From contig CAVVZZ010000013.1 in assembly GCA_963752915.1 (NCBI GenBank), forward strand, positions 124,001 through 188,000: a stretch of 64,000 bases of DNA, read 5' to 3'. Position 1 is the first letter of the stretch; each line of letters opens with the position of its first letter. The notes below the pieces were generated by a model. The model had not been told where the DNA came from. It ran no database searches and saw only the letters and a program-made list of their open reading frames with translations. This stretch comes from DATJPR01 sp963752915 (lineage in GTDB: Bacteria > Bacteroidota > Ignavibacteria > UBA10030 > UBA6906). This document shows, piece by piece, positions 1 to 7,996 of this stretch. Both the position numbers and the translations under genes were made by a program.

Positions 1-669
1 GATGTCATCGGCTACAATGTGTACAAGGGCTGGTATGAAGGGATGCCGGAGGATTTTGCGGTGTACGCGGATGAGCTGCACCGCCGTTTTCCACAGCGGG
101 CGATGGCAATCAGCGAATACGGGGCGGGAGCCGGGACGACGCAGCATGAACTCCCTGCGGAAAAGCCGGTGCCCCAAGGTGCCTGGCATCCGGAGGAATG
201 GCAGGCCACGGTGCATGAAATCATCTGGAAGGCGATGGCAAAGCGTCCGTTCCTCTGGGGGACATTTGTTTGGAACATGTTCGACTTTGCGTCTGACGGT
301 CGGTCCGAGGGAGAGCAGCCCGGCCGCAATGACAAGGGGCTCGTGACCTATGATCGGAAAATCAGGAAGGACGCTTTCTACTTCTACAAATCATTCTGGA
401 ATCCTCAGCCCATGGTTCATATCACCAGCAAACGGTATGATCCAAGGCCCTCGGGGAAGACCCTGTTCAAAGTGTATTCAAACCTTCCGGAAGTCCGCCT
501 CACGATTGACGGCACCCCGCTCAAGATGGTTGACAACGACGGCAATATTTTCATCTGGAGGGATGTCGACGTGTCGCCGGGGACCCATACTGTCGTTGCG
601 CGTGCGGGTGAATCGGACACGGCGATTGCGGACAGCTGCACATGGACCTTCAAAGAGCCGAACCACTGA
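1..669 (+). CDS. glycoside hydrolase family 2 protein, C-terminal part (beta-galactosidase-like), 5' truncated by window edge
   Basis: The reading frame is open from base 1 and ends at TGA 667-669, so the gene starts upstream of the window. The visible part begins DVIGYNVYKGWYEG, the end of a TIM barrel. It contains ISEYGAGAG, where the Glu (codon 115-117) matches the GH2 catalytic nucleophile, and then WGTFVWNMFDFASDGR, typical of GH2 beta-galactosidases. After about residue 125 comes a beta-rich C-terminal domain (VYSNLPEVRLTIDGTPL) like the DUF4982-type domain often found in these enzymes. Family knowledge gives a retaining exo-glycosidase, most often beta-galactosidase, but GH2 also holds mannosidases and glucuronidases and the substrate cannot be read from this fragment. 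It is convergent with the DUF4340 gene. Confidence 0.85.
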   Translation, partial: DVIGYNVYKGWYEGMPEDFAVYADELHRRFPQRAMAISEYGAGAGTTQHELPAEKPVPQGAWHPEEWQATVHEIIWKAMAKRPFLWGTFVWNMFDFASDGRSEGEQPGRNDKGLVTYDRKIRKDAFYFYKSFWNPQPMVHITSKRYDPRPSGKTLFKVYSNLPEVRLTIDGTPLKMVDNDGNIFIWRDVDVSPGTHTVVARAGESDTAIADSCTWTFKEPNH

Positions 670-671
670 CA

Positions 672-690
672 CTCCGCGTCGAGTGCGGAG
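672..690. terminator. short hairpin between convergent genes
   Basis: A 6-bp stem CTCCGC/GCGGAG with a 7-nt loop lies directly after the GH2 stop codon and before the end of the minus-strand DUF4340 gene. There is no T tract, so a terminator role is only a weak inference from its place. Confidence 0.3.
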
Positions 691-725
691 CGCCCGTAGC
701 GAGCGTCCGTTTATCGTCGCCTGAA

Positions 726-1625
726 CTATTTGACGGCTGACGCCAGGGCAGGGACGAGGTCGGCTTTCCGCTTCAAGACTCCTTGTGCTTTCCAGTCATT
801 CACGACATACCACTGGGGTGTAAGGGAGCTCTGAACGGAGTAGTTTCCCGTCTGCTTGTAGAACCGGAGGTCGATGCCGTTGACGGTCAGCGTCACCGTC
901 GGACCCTTCGGCGGGGAAAACGTCGTATCGATAAACCCGTCGGCGGAGAACCCGCCAAGCGCTGCGATCATCGGGTCAATTTGCCCACCGGTGGCCTTCA
1001 CACCGTCGATTGTCCATCCGCTGTCGGCGCGGGCGAGCGTAAATGTTGTATCGCCATATGCGAATCGGACGCTTTGAATCTCATCCTGCTTGAGCGTCAG
1101 GATCGTCTTGTCCCGCCAGTCGTTCACACCCCGGGAAAATGTATAGGCAATCATCCCGTCCGCAAGGATCACATCGGGTGATCCATCTTTTCTCACATAC
1201 GTCTCGTTGAACGAGCTGCTGGGCTTTCCCACGATGAACGAGGCGAGCAGGGAGTTGCCTGCCGAAAGGCGGACACTCGTGCCCGTCGAATCCACTTTGA
1301 AGAGGGAATACCGCTCTGCGTTCGAGGAGACCACGTTCTTGACTGGAATTGACCGTGCCTTGCCGATCACGGCCGCCACCGCCGATTGGTCCGCGCGGTA
1401 CCGGAGCGGGGTCTCAAGCATCCAGGCGCCGTTGTCCTTCTTCAGGGTAACGGAGGCCTCGGTCGATCGCAGCTCGATCCGGTCGACTGCGGCGGAATCG
1501 AAACTCACCAGCATTGTTCCACTCGTGTCGCCTCCCGCGTGTTCTCCCGGTCGCTGCAGTACAACCACCGCAACGCCGATGAGGAGAACGAGGATTGCAA
1601 GAAGGGTCCAAGTTGATCGGGACAT
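726..1625 (-). CDS. DUF4340 domain-containing membrane-anchored protein
   Basis: A protein of about 299 aa. It has one N-terminal membrane segment (residues about 5-23, WTLLAILVLLIGVAVVVL) and then repeated beta units typical of DUF4340, with motifs such as W-x-L-x-T-P-x-x-Y-x-A-D and DWRDKTIL. The ATG at 1625 is preferred over a TTG 18 bp upstream because an AGGG stands about 10 nt before it. It is the last gene of a four-gene minus-strand operon after gldG, gldF and gldA. DUF4340 proteins commonly follow such ABC/aux operons and are thought to act outside the membrane with the GldG-like subunit. The substrate is not known. Confidence 0.8.
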   Translation of the reverse strand: MSRSTWTLLAILVLLIGVAVVVLQRPGEHAGGDTSGTMLVSFDSAAVDRIELRSTEASVTLKKDNGAWMLETPLRYRADQSAVAAVIGKARSIPVKNVVSSNAERYSLFKVDSTGTSVRLSAGNSLLASFIVGKPSSSFNETYVRKDGSPDVILADGMIAYTFSRGVNDWRDKTILTLKQDEIQSVRFAYGDTTFTLARADSGWTIDGVKATGGQIDPMIAALGGFSADGFIDTTFSPPKGPTVTLTVNGIDLRFYKQTGNYSVQSSLTPQWYVVNDWKAQGVLKRKADLVPALASAVK

Positions 1626-1684
1626 AGTTCGTCTGCCCTGCAATGATTCGTGTTCGATGAAATGGGGTCGGGTTCTGGACCGGG

Positions 1685-3256
1685 TTATTGAAGCTTCTTC
1701 ATGAATTGCCGCTTCCTCCAGCGCGCCAGGCCGTATCCCAGCACAAGGAGCGGAGGCAGGATCATATTCGCATACTTGATCGCCTGTTTGGACCCGTCGG
1801 AAACCGGCTCGAGCGGCGGTTCGGAAACGTCTTTTGAACGAATGGCGATCAGTCCCGCGTCGTCGGCCAGGTAGTCCGTGAGATTGGCGAAGAAAGTGAT
1901 ATTGTCCCTGCTCGTCATTCTGTCTTTGACAAAATCCCCGTCGCCGATCACGACGATGCGTGTTTGCTGGCTCGTTGTGAGCGGGTTCGGAGCGGGCGGA
2001 AGTGATCCCGCCGCGGTGTCTGCGGGCGCCGGCTTCCCGGCATAGAAACTGTGAAACACCCCTTCGATGACCGCGCCAAGAGGGATTCCCTTGTCAGGGA
2101 ACTGATCCCGTGTCCAGTGGACGAGCGGATCAAAGACAAACATGCCGGTCTGTCGCCCGCTCTGCTTTGACGATTGAAAGAGAATCTCTCCCTTCAGTCC
2201 CTTCGACCCGAGTCCGACGGTATCAACCGAGCTGCCGAACATCAGAATAATCCCCTGGAGATCCTTCACCATTGCGTTTCCCTTGTCGAAGGCGCTCACG
2301 ATCGGGAGATACGGGAACGGGACCTGAGACTGGATCGAATAGCCGGATTGTTGCTGCATGATCGTGACGTTCGCGCACTGGACATCCCGGACAAGGTCCG
2401 GATTGATGCGGGCGCCGTAGCATTCCAGGAGATCGTCAAGACCGGTGTCAAGGGGACGGCCGTATTGCTGCTGTAATGAAGCGTCGATCCTGTTGATCAG
2501 GAACGCGATGCGGCCGCCGCGCATGAGATACTGGTCGATCTGAAATTTCTCCGGCTCGGAAATGCGCGACGTGGGGGAGATGATCATGAGCACCGAAACG
2601 TCGGCGGGCACAGCTTTGCCTTTGGTGACATCGACCTGCTCCAGCTGGTATTGCCGTCGAAGGGCCTCCTGTGCCTGCCCCAATTCGTTCAGCGCCGGCT
2701 CGCCGTTACCCGAAAGGAACCCGATCTTCTTTTGTGATTTCGCGGTCAGCCGCTTGATGGTGCTGCTGATGTCGTACTCCAGCGTTCCGGGATTTTGCAC
2801 CACCGGGATCGTCTCTTTCTTGTCTTCATACAGGAAGACCAGCCCCATGTAGGCCTTCTTCACTTCGAGCTTGTCCTGATTGATCACCTGCACCTGGACA
2901 GGCGCGATCCCTTGTTGCTGGGCATCCTGCTCCGCCTTTTCGGACGACGGATCGATAAACTCGAACTCAAGATTTCCCTCGCCGTACGCCTTGTATTCAT
3001 TCAGTTCGTCGATGAGCATCCGCCGGTTCGAGCTGTAGGGGGCTGGCAGATCCTCGGTGAAGTAGGCGCGGATCGTGACCTTGTCGTCGAGCGTCTTCAT
3101 CAGGAGCTTGCTCGCCTGGGAAAGCGAGTAGACGTGGTTCCGCGTCAGGTCAATTCGGCCGAAGATCCTCACGGAAACGAAATTCAGGACGATAAGAATC
3201 AGGGCGACAAGTCCGACACGGATGAGTGTCTGCGTTTTGATCGGTCGAGTATTCAT
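1685..3256 (-). CDS. gldG: GldG-family ABC transporter auxiliary protein
   Basis: A protein of about 523 aa. It has an N-terminal membrane helix (residues about 12-31), a large extracytoplasmic region that begins RIDLTRNHVYSLSQASK, and a C-terminal helix followed by the basic tail RWRKRQFMKKL. This is the layout of the ABC_transp_aux family (GldG). The start at 3256 leaves a 7-bp gap after the permease gene; an upstream start would run into that gene. In Flavobacterium GldA/F/G form an ABC complex needed for gliding, but relatives are common in non-gliding bacteria. The symbol therefore marks family, not proven function. Confidence 0.82.
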   Translation of the reverse strand: MNTRPIKTQTLIRVGLVALILIVLNFVSVRIFGRIDLTRNHVYSLSQASKLLMKTLDDKVTIRAYFTEDLPAPYSSNRRMLIDELNEYKAYGEGNLEFEFIDPSSEKAEQDAQQQGIAPVQVQVINQDKLEVKKAYMGLVFLYEDKKETIPVVQNPGTLEYDISSTIKRLTAKSQKKIGFLSGNGEPALNELGQAQEALRRQYQLEQVDVTKGKAVPADVSVLMIISPTSRISEPEKFQIDQYLMRGGRIAFLINRIDASLQQQYGRPLDTGLDDLLECYGARINPDLVRDVQCANVTIMQQQSGYSIQSQVPFPYLPIVSAFDKGNAMVKDLQGIILMFGSSVDTVGLGSKGLKGEILFQSSKQSGRQTGMFVFDPLVHWTRDQFPDKGIPLGAVIEGVFHSFYAGKPAPADTAAGSLPPAPNPLTTSQQTRIVVIGDGDFVKDRMTSRDNITFFANLTDYLADDAGLIAIRSKDVSEPPLEPVSDGSKQAIKYANMILPPLLVLGYGLARWRKRQFMKKLQ

Positions 3257-3263
3257 CGTGTCC

Positions 3264-3983
3264 TCACCATTTGCGTCGTTCGAGGGAGGCGGTTGCAAGC
3301 ATCAGGGAGAATCCGAGCAACGACGCAAAGTAGATGACGTCGCGGCTATCGATGACCCCCCGCGCGATGTTGGAGAAATGCGTATCGATTGCCAGAAACT
3401 CGAACGTCGAGGCGAGCCCTGAAGGAACATAGATGAGGACTTTGTCGAGCATGTACAGGATGAAGACAATGAGGAAGCCGATGATAAATGCGACGATCTG
3501 GTTCTCCGTGAGACTGGACGCGAGGAGGCCGACCGCGACATACACGCCTCCCATCAGGAGGAGGCCGGCATAGCCCGCGAGGACGGGACCGACGTCCGGA
3601 GAACCGAGGATCATCAGCGTGATCAGGAAGAGCAGCGTCGGGAGGAGCGTTGCTGCGACGAGAACCCAGCCGGCGAGAAATTTGCCCAGGACAATCTCGA
3701 CGTCGGAGACCGGCTTTGTAATGAGAAGTTCGAGCGTGCCTGATTTCTTTTCTTCAGCGAGCAGCCGCATCGTGACTGCGGGGACGAAGAACAGGAACAC
3801 CAGCGGGACCAGTTCGAAGACCACGCGCATCGTGGCAAGGTTCTGGAGAAAGAGGTTGCTGGAAAAGAACCATCCGATGATGGAGAGGAACACGATCATC
3901 ACAACATACGCGACGGGAGAATTGAAATAGGAGCGGATCTCCCGGCGGAAAACCGGCAGCACATTCTGGAGGTTCATGGTCAT
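3264..3983 (-). CDS. gldF: ABC-2 type permease, GldF-like
   Basis: A 239-aa integral membrane protein with six predicted helices. It begins VFRREIRSYFNSPVAYVV and has the conserved EEKKSGTLELLITKPVSDVEIVLGK segment of ABC-2 permeases (GldF/NosY type) between the second and third helices. The start overlaps the stop of the ATPase gene by 4 bp (ATGA), which indicates translational coupling. It should form the channel with the GldA ATPase and the GldG auxiliary protein. Cargo unknown. Confidence 0.88.
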   Translation of the reverse strand: MTMNLQNVLPVFRREIRSYFNSPVAYVVMIVFLSIIGWFFSSNLFLQNLATMRVVFELVPLVFLFFVPAVTMRLLAEEKKSGTLELLITKPVSDVEIVLGKFLAGWVLVAATLLPTLLFLITLMILGSPDVGPVLAGYAGLLLMGGVYVAVGLLASSLTENQIVAFIIGFLIVFILYMLDKVLIYVPSGLASTFEFLAIDTHFSNIARGVIDSRDVIYFASLLGFSLMLATASLERRKW

Positions 3984-4921
3984 GTCGTCAGTTTGTGGAA
4001 CACTTCTTCGAGCGTCGTGGATTGACGGCTCAGGCCGAGGAGAACCCAGTTCTCCGCCACGGCGAGGTGAAACACGGCTTCCCGGATGTCGGTCCCGTGC
4101 GCGGCCTGAATGTCGAACGCAAGCACGCCGTTCTGGTGGGATTGCAGGGTTGCGCCGAGGAAATCAGGAAGTCCCCGCAACCGTACCATCACCCCGTCGA
4201 AGGTAACCGGAGGCGGCGCCTTCAATTCGACGGTGACCCGTTCTTCGCCGCGGAAGCGATGCTGCAATTCGTCGGGGGTCCCGTCCGCGACGATCAGCCC
4301 CTCGTTGATAATCAGGACGCGGTCGCACGTCGCCTGCACTTCAGAGAGGATGTGCGTCGAAAGGACTACGGTTTTTGCTCTCCCCAGTTCGCGGATCAGC
4401 GACCGGATCTCCACGATCTGGTTCGGGTCGAGGCCGCTGGTCGGTTCGTCGAGAATGAGGACATCCGGATCGTGGAGCATCGCCTGGGCAAGGCCGACCC
4501 GCTGGCGAAAGCCTTTCGACAACTCGCCGATGTCGCGTCGACGGACGGTTCCGAGGCCGCACACATCAACCATCTGGGAGATTCGCTGCTGTGCGGCCTG
4601 CCCTACCAGCCTGTGAAGGGAAGCAGAATATTCAAGATATTCGAGCACCGGCATGTCGAGGTAGAGGGGGTTCATCTCGGGGAGATAGCCGATTTTGCGC
4701 CGGACCTCGAGCGATTGTCCGACGGTATCCATCTCCTCGACCTGAACTTCGCCGGACGTCGGCGGCATGAAGCAGGTGATGATTTTCATCGTCGTAGTTT
4801 TCCCGGCGCCGTTGGGGCCCAGGAAACCCACGATTTCACCGCGCTTTACGGCAAACGAGATTCCTCGAATTGCTTCTCGCGGGCCATAATTCTTCCGAAG
4901 ATTGTTGACCGTGATGGACAT
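3980..4921 (-). CDS. gldA: ABC transporter ATP-binding protein, GldA-like
   Basis: A protein of about 313 aa. It has Walker A GPNGAGKTTT (residues about 36-45), signature LSKGFRQRVGLAQA, Walker B VLILDEPTSGLDP and switch His LSTH, all intact. The C-terminal extension (residues about 220-313) is typical of the CcmA/GldA type. I chose the ATG at 4921 (MSITVNNLRKNYG) because the family normally begins there, although the frame stays open to 4954. First gene of the gldA-gldF-gldG-DUF4340 operon. Confidence 0.88.
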   Translation of the reverse strand: MSITVNNLRKNYGPREAIRGISFAVKRGEIVGFLGPNGAGKTTTMKIITCFMPPTSGEVQVEEMDTVGQSLEVRRKIGYLPEMNPLYLDMPVLEYLEYSASLHRLVGQAAQQRISQMVDVCGLGTVRRRDIGELSKGFRQRVGLAQAMLHDPDVLILDEPTSGLDPNQIVEIRSLIRELGRAKTVVLSTHILSEVQATCDRVLIINEGLIVADGTPDELQHRFRGEERVTVELKAPPPVTFDGVMVRLRGLPDFLGATLQSHQNGVLAFDIQAAHGTDIREAVFHLAVAENWVLLGLSRQSTTLEEVFHKLTT

Positions 4922-5277
4922 AAGAGACCGTTGATTGATGATGAGCGAAGACAAACATGGAGAAAAGGCGAATCGGGGAACATCGCGGGGCGAAATCGGA
5001 CATCGGGATAACGTGGATCATGGTGCGTGCAAAAGAACGGGACTTACCTGAAATTCAGACCTGCATAAGATAAAGAGATCGGTATCGCCGCGCAATGGGT
5101 GGGGCGAAAAAGTTGGGACGAGGATCCATGTGACGCAAAATGACGCCGGAATGTCTTGCATCAAGGACAGAGGGCCGAACCTACATGCAAAAGAACTCCG
5201 TATTTAGGCAACTTTTTTGGCATGGAAAGCGTATGGTAAGAGAGGAGCAGATGGTCCACATCAGAAAGGAGCCGGCC
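4922..5277. other. intergenic region upstream of gldA
   Basis: About 356 bp between the divergent gldA operon and a small plus-strand gene. It must hold the gldA promoter on the minus strand, but I cannot pick out convincing -35/-10 boxes. No RNA gene or repeat is visible. Confidence 0.4.
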
Positions 5278-5427
5278 ATGAAACCGCGTCGTCGATTTGC
5301 CCGCCTTTCGAACAGCGAAATGGAATTCCTTGAAATGGTGCTCCTCGAGGAAATGGAGCGGCAGGTGTGGTTTGCCGTCTCTTTCAGCGAACTTTTCGGC
5401 GTCGAGTTTTTCCTCCCCCTCCAGTAA
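5278..5427 (+). CDS. small hypothetical protein (49 aa)
   Basis: The ATG at 5278 is preceded by AAAGGAG at a good distance, one of the best ribosome binding sites in the area. The product starts MKPRRRFARL, has an acidic, probably helical middle (SEMEFLEMVLLEEMERQ) and a hydrophobic end (VEFFLPLQ). I do not recognise the family. The frame is open further upstream, but the start codons there have no comparable binding site. It lies before the putative nagB promoter and could be an independent small gene. Confidence 0.45.
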   Translation: MKPRRRFARLSNSEMEFLEMVLLEEMERQVWFAVSFSELFGVEFFLPLQ

Positions 5428-5447
5428 GCCTCTCGGCGGCGGCAGCC

Positions 5448-5476
5448 TTGATTTTCGCCGCCTTCTGATGTATCTT
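5448..5476 (+). promoter_or_regulatory. putative sigma70-type promoter of nagB
   Basis: TTGATT (5448-5453), a 17-nt spacer and TATCTT (5471-5476). The predicted transcript starts near 5483 and would carry the hairpin at 5532-5565 in its leader. The box order and the TTGATTTTCGnCG sequence recur at 33435-33463 in front of the cytochrome gene. Confidence 0.45.
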
Positions 5477-5531
5477 CCGCCTCCACATCACGTCCGTGGT
5501 CGATGGGCGTGCAGTTGAGATCTTTCGAGAA

Positions 5532-5570
5532 AAGCCTCCTTTGTCGATCCGGCAATGGAGGCTCTTCTAT
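5532..5570 (+). terminator. leader hairpin with short T-rich tail upstream of nagB
   Basis: AAGCCTCC (5532-5539) pairs with GGAGGCTCTT (5557-5566), leaving a loop of about 17 nt and the tail TTCTAT. It ends about 20 nt before the nagB start and its GGGAGG ribosome binding site. It could end transcription from the small upstream gene or act as an attenuator if the promoter at 5448 is used. Confidence 0.4.
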
Positions 5571-5588
5571 TAATACCGGGAGGATCCT

Positions 5589-6362
5589 ATGCTGGTGATC
5601 ATCAAGGACAGCTATGAAGCGATGGGAAAGGAAGCGGCTCAGATTGTCGTCGATCGACTCCGTAAGAAGCCCAATCTTGTCCTCGGTCTGGCGACGGGGA
5701 GCACGCCGATCAGCCTCTATAAGGAACTGATCCGCCTGCACGTCGACGAGGGGCTCGACTTCTCAAAAGTGATAACGTTCAATCTTGACGAATATGTGGG
5801 GCTTTTGCCGTGCCATGAGCAAAGCTATAACTATTTCATGAGGAAGAACCTCTTCGACAAGCTCAATATTCCGGACACGCATATCCACGTGCCTGATGGG
5901 ATGGCGCACGACATCGACTCCTTCTGTGACTGGTATGAGAACCGCATCAACTCCTTCGGGGGGATCGATCTTCAAATTCTGGGGATCGGCGCCAACGGGC
6001 ATATCGCCTTCAATGAACCGGGTTCATCCCTGGGCTCCCGCACGCGTGTGAAGACCCTCAGCGAAAAAACCCTGCGGGATAATGCGCGTTTTTTCAAGAC
6101 GTCCGCCGAGGTGCCGAAGTATGCGATCACGATGGGGATCGGGACGATCATGGATGCGAAGGAACTTGTCCTCGTCGCGAACGGGCCGACAAAGGCGGAC
6201 GCCATCCAGGCGGCGGTGGAAGGGCCGTTGACCGGGCAGTGTCCCGCTTCCGTCATTCAGCTTCACCGGAGGACCTACGTGATCGTCGATACCGATGCCG
6301 CAAGCAAACTCCGGGGATCGTATCCCGGGACCTGGAAGTCTTCATTCATGCTCGAACGATAG
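5589..6362 (+). CDS. nagB: glucosamine-6-phosphate deaminase
   Basis: A 257-aa cytoplasmic enzyme converting glucosamine-6-phosphate to fructose-6-phosphate and ammonia. Motifs: GLATGSTPISLYKEL (phosphate loop), FNLDEYVGL (Asp/Glu of the active site), and GIGANGHIAFNEPGSSLGSRTR with the catalytic Asn/His/Glu region. Length is normal for NagB, and a GGGAGG site stands before the ATG. It is followed after 9 bp by a GlmU-like gene, which suggests one transcript handling amino sugars. In E. coli NagB the first position of the GxDGH motif is Asp; here it is Asn (GANGH), a change also known from other active NagB proteins. Confidence 0.95.
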   Translation: MLVIIKDSYEAMGKEAAQIVVDRLRKKPNLVLGLATGSTPISLYKELIRLHVDEGLDFSKVITFNLDEYVGLLPCHEQSYNYFMRKNLFDKLNIPDTHIHVPDGMAHDIDSFCDWYENRINSFGGIDLQILGIGANGHIAFNEPGSSLGSRTRVKTLSEKTLRDNARFFKTSAEVPKYAITMGIGTIMDAKELVLVANGPTKADAIQAAVEGPLTGQCPASVIQLHRRTYVIVDTDAASKLRGSYPGTWKSSFMLER

Positions 6363-6371
6363 GGAGATCTC

Positions 6372-7652
6372 ATGGCCGACAGCCTTTGCATTTTTGAGGA
6401 CGATCAATCCGGGAATCTTCTCCCCCTGACGTACTTCCGTCCGTCCTACGATCTGCGATGCGGGATGACCACGCTCCGCGAGAAGATCATTCGATCCTAT
6501 CCTGGGGTTCCGGTGCGGTTGTGCTGCCGCGGCTATCTTTCGAACCTGGTGCGCGAACAGAATCCCGGCATCCAGGTGAACACCGGAAATCCCGGGCGCT
6601 CACTCTTTGTCAACGGGCGGGTGCTCGCAAACGAATCGCTCGCAAAAAGAATTCGTCTCAAGGGGAACGACGTTGTCTATCTGTCCGGCGAAACGGTCGT
6701 TGCGGCAAGGGTCAGTGACGGAAACCTCGAGGGTCTCGAGCGGGCAATGCAATCGGGACTTCTTTCGCGCGAGTCGTTTTCGGGGTTCCCTCATGAGGTG
6801 GTCGAAGAGCAGCTCGTCCGGTATCCCTGGGACCTTGTCGGCGCGAACGGGGCTGCACTGCTCAGTGATTTCAAGCTCTACGCATCGAAGAAGAAGCTCT
6901 TGCGCGGAAAAATCTACGCGGGAGTGGATATGGTCGGAAAGCGGAATATCTATGTCGAAGCCGGTGCAAAGGTCAAACCAGGTGTCGTCCTGGACGCGGA
7001 GAATGGGCCGATTGTGATCGGAAGAAACGTCACCGTATTTCCTCACGTGATGCTCGAAGGGCCCGTGTTCGTGGGGGACGGAAGCTCCATTAAAGCCGGG
7101 GCCAAGATCTATGAGAACACGAGCATCGGCGAAGTGTGCAAGGTGGGCGGGGAAGTGGAAGCGTCGATCATCCACTCGTATGCGAACAAACAGCATGACG
7201 GCTTCCTGGGGCATTCGTATCTGGGCATGTGGGTGAATCTCGGTGCAGACACGAACAACAGCGACCTGAAAAACAATTACGGCAGCGTCAAAGTGTTCAT
7301 CAACGGATCGTCGGTGGACAGCGGCTCGCAGTTCGTCGGTCTGACGATGGGAGATCATTCGAAGAGCGGAATCAACACGATGTTCAACACGGGCACTGTT
7401 GTGGGGGTCTCCTGCAACGTGTTTGGGGCCGATTTCCCGCCGAAATACATTCCGTCGTTCTGCTGGGGGGGCTCCAAATCGGTTGAAGTGTATGATCTCG
7501 AAAAGAGTCTCGCAGTCGCACGTCGGGTGGAGGCAAGGCGAAACCATACAATGAGCGACACTGAAGCGGAGGTGTTCCGTGCGGTCTTCGAGGCCACCAA
7601 GGGTGAGCGCGCGAGTGCGGGGGCGAAAACGATGACGTCTGTTCGGGATTGA
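6372..7652 (+). CDS. GlmU-like sugar-nucleotidyltransferase with left-handed beta-helix domain
   Basis: A 426-aa protein that begins MADSLCIFEDDQSGNLLPLTYFRP, characteristic of the alternative GlmU family of Bacteroidota and relatives (putative UDP-GlcNAc diphosphorylase/GlcN-1-P acetyltransferase). The N-terminal half has the LTYFRPSYDLRCG motif. The C-terminal half (from about residue 200) is made of hexapeptide-like repeats (VIGRNVTVFPHVMLEG, IKAGAKIYEN) forming a left-handed helix. Ribosome binding site AGGGAG. Placed right after nagB, it would draw amino-sugar phosphate from the same pool toward cell-wall precursors. The specific activity is inferred from the family. Confidence 0.8.
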   Translation: MADSLCIFEDDQSGNLLPLTYFRPSYDLRCGMTTLREKIIRSYPGVPVRLCCRGYLSNLVREQNPGIQVNTGNPGRSLFVNGRVLANESLAKRIRLKGNDVVYLSGETVVAARVSDGNLEGLERAMQSGLLSRESFSGFPHEVVEEQLVRYPWDLVGANGAALLSDFKLYASKKKLLRGKIYAGVDMVGKRNIYVEAGAKVKPGVVLDAENGPIVIGRNVTVFPHVMLEGPVFVGDGSSIKAGAKIYENTSIGEVCKVGGEVEASIIHSYANKQHDGFLGHSYLGMWVNLGADTNNSDLKNNYGSVKVFINGSSVDSGSQFVGLTMGDHSKSGINTMFNTGTVVGVSCNVFGADFPPKYIPSFCWGGSKSVEVYDLEKSLAVARRVEARRNHTMSDTEAEVFRAVFEATKGERASAGAKTMTSVRD

Positions 7653-7996
7653 TCGACCCCGCTGCTCGGCTGACAGGATGCCGGGACCATCCGGCCCCTA
7701 CGTTCATCTGCCATGGAAGCGCTTCCGCAAAACCGGAGGTTTTTTCAGGGAACGATTGCGTTTAAATAGAAAATTTTCCCACATTGTATCCATGCCCTGC
7801 TCATTTATGCCAAATCAGCCTTCACATAAGTCTCGTTCCTGGTCTACGTTTTCGATTGCAGGCCTGCTTCTTTTTTTTGTGATTAATTAGTTGTGCTGCC
7901 GAACAAATGAGAATATCTTTTGCAGAATCGGTATCTTCAGCATCGCGTCAGGCCTAAGACAGTCATCCGCACACACAATCGGAAAGGGAACTGACT
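7653..7996. other. intergenic region between GlmU-like gene and symporter
   Basis: 344 bp. A small hairpin AAAACC-GGA-GGTTTT followed by T residues (7729-7745) may end the nagB transcript. The stretch 7750-7900 is clearly richer in A+T than its surroundings and is the likely promoter region of the symporter gene, but no box pair stands out. Confidence 0.4.

Noticed and set aside
726..4921. gldA/gldF/gldG operon as proof of gliding motility
   Set aside because: Homologous ABC/aux operons with DUF4340 are widespread in non-gliding bacteria, and no other gliding gene is in the window.
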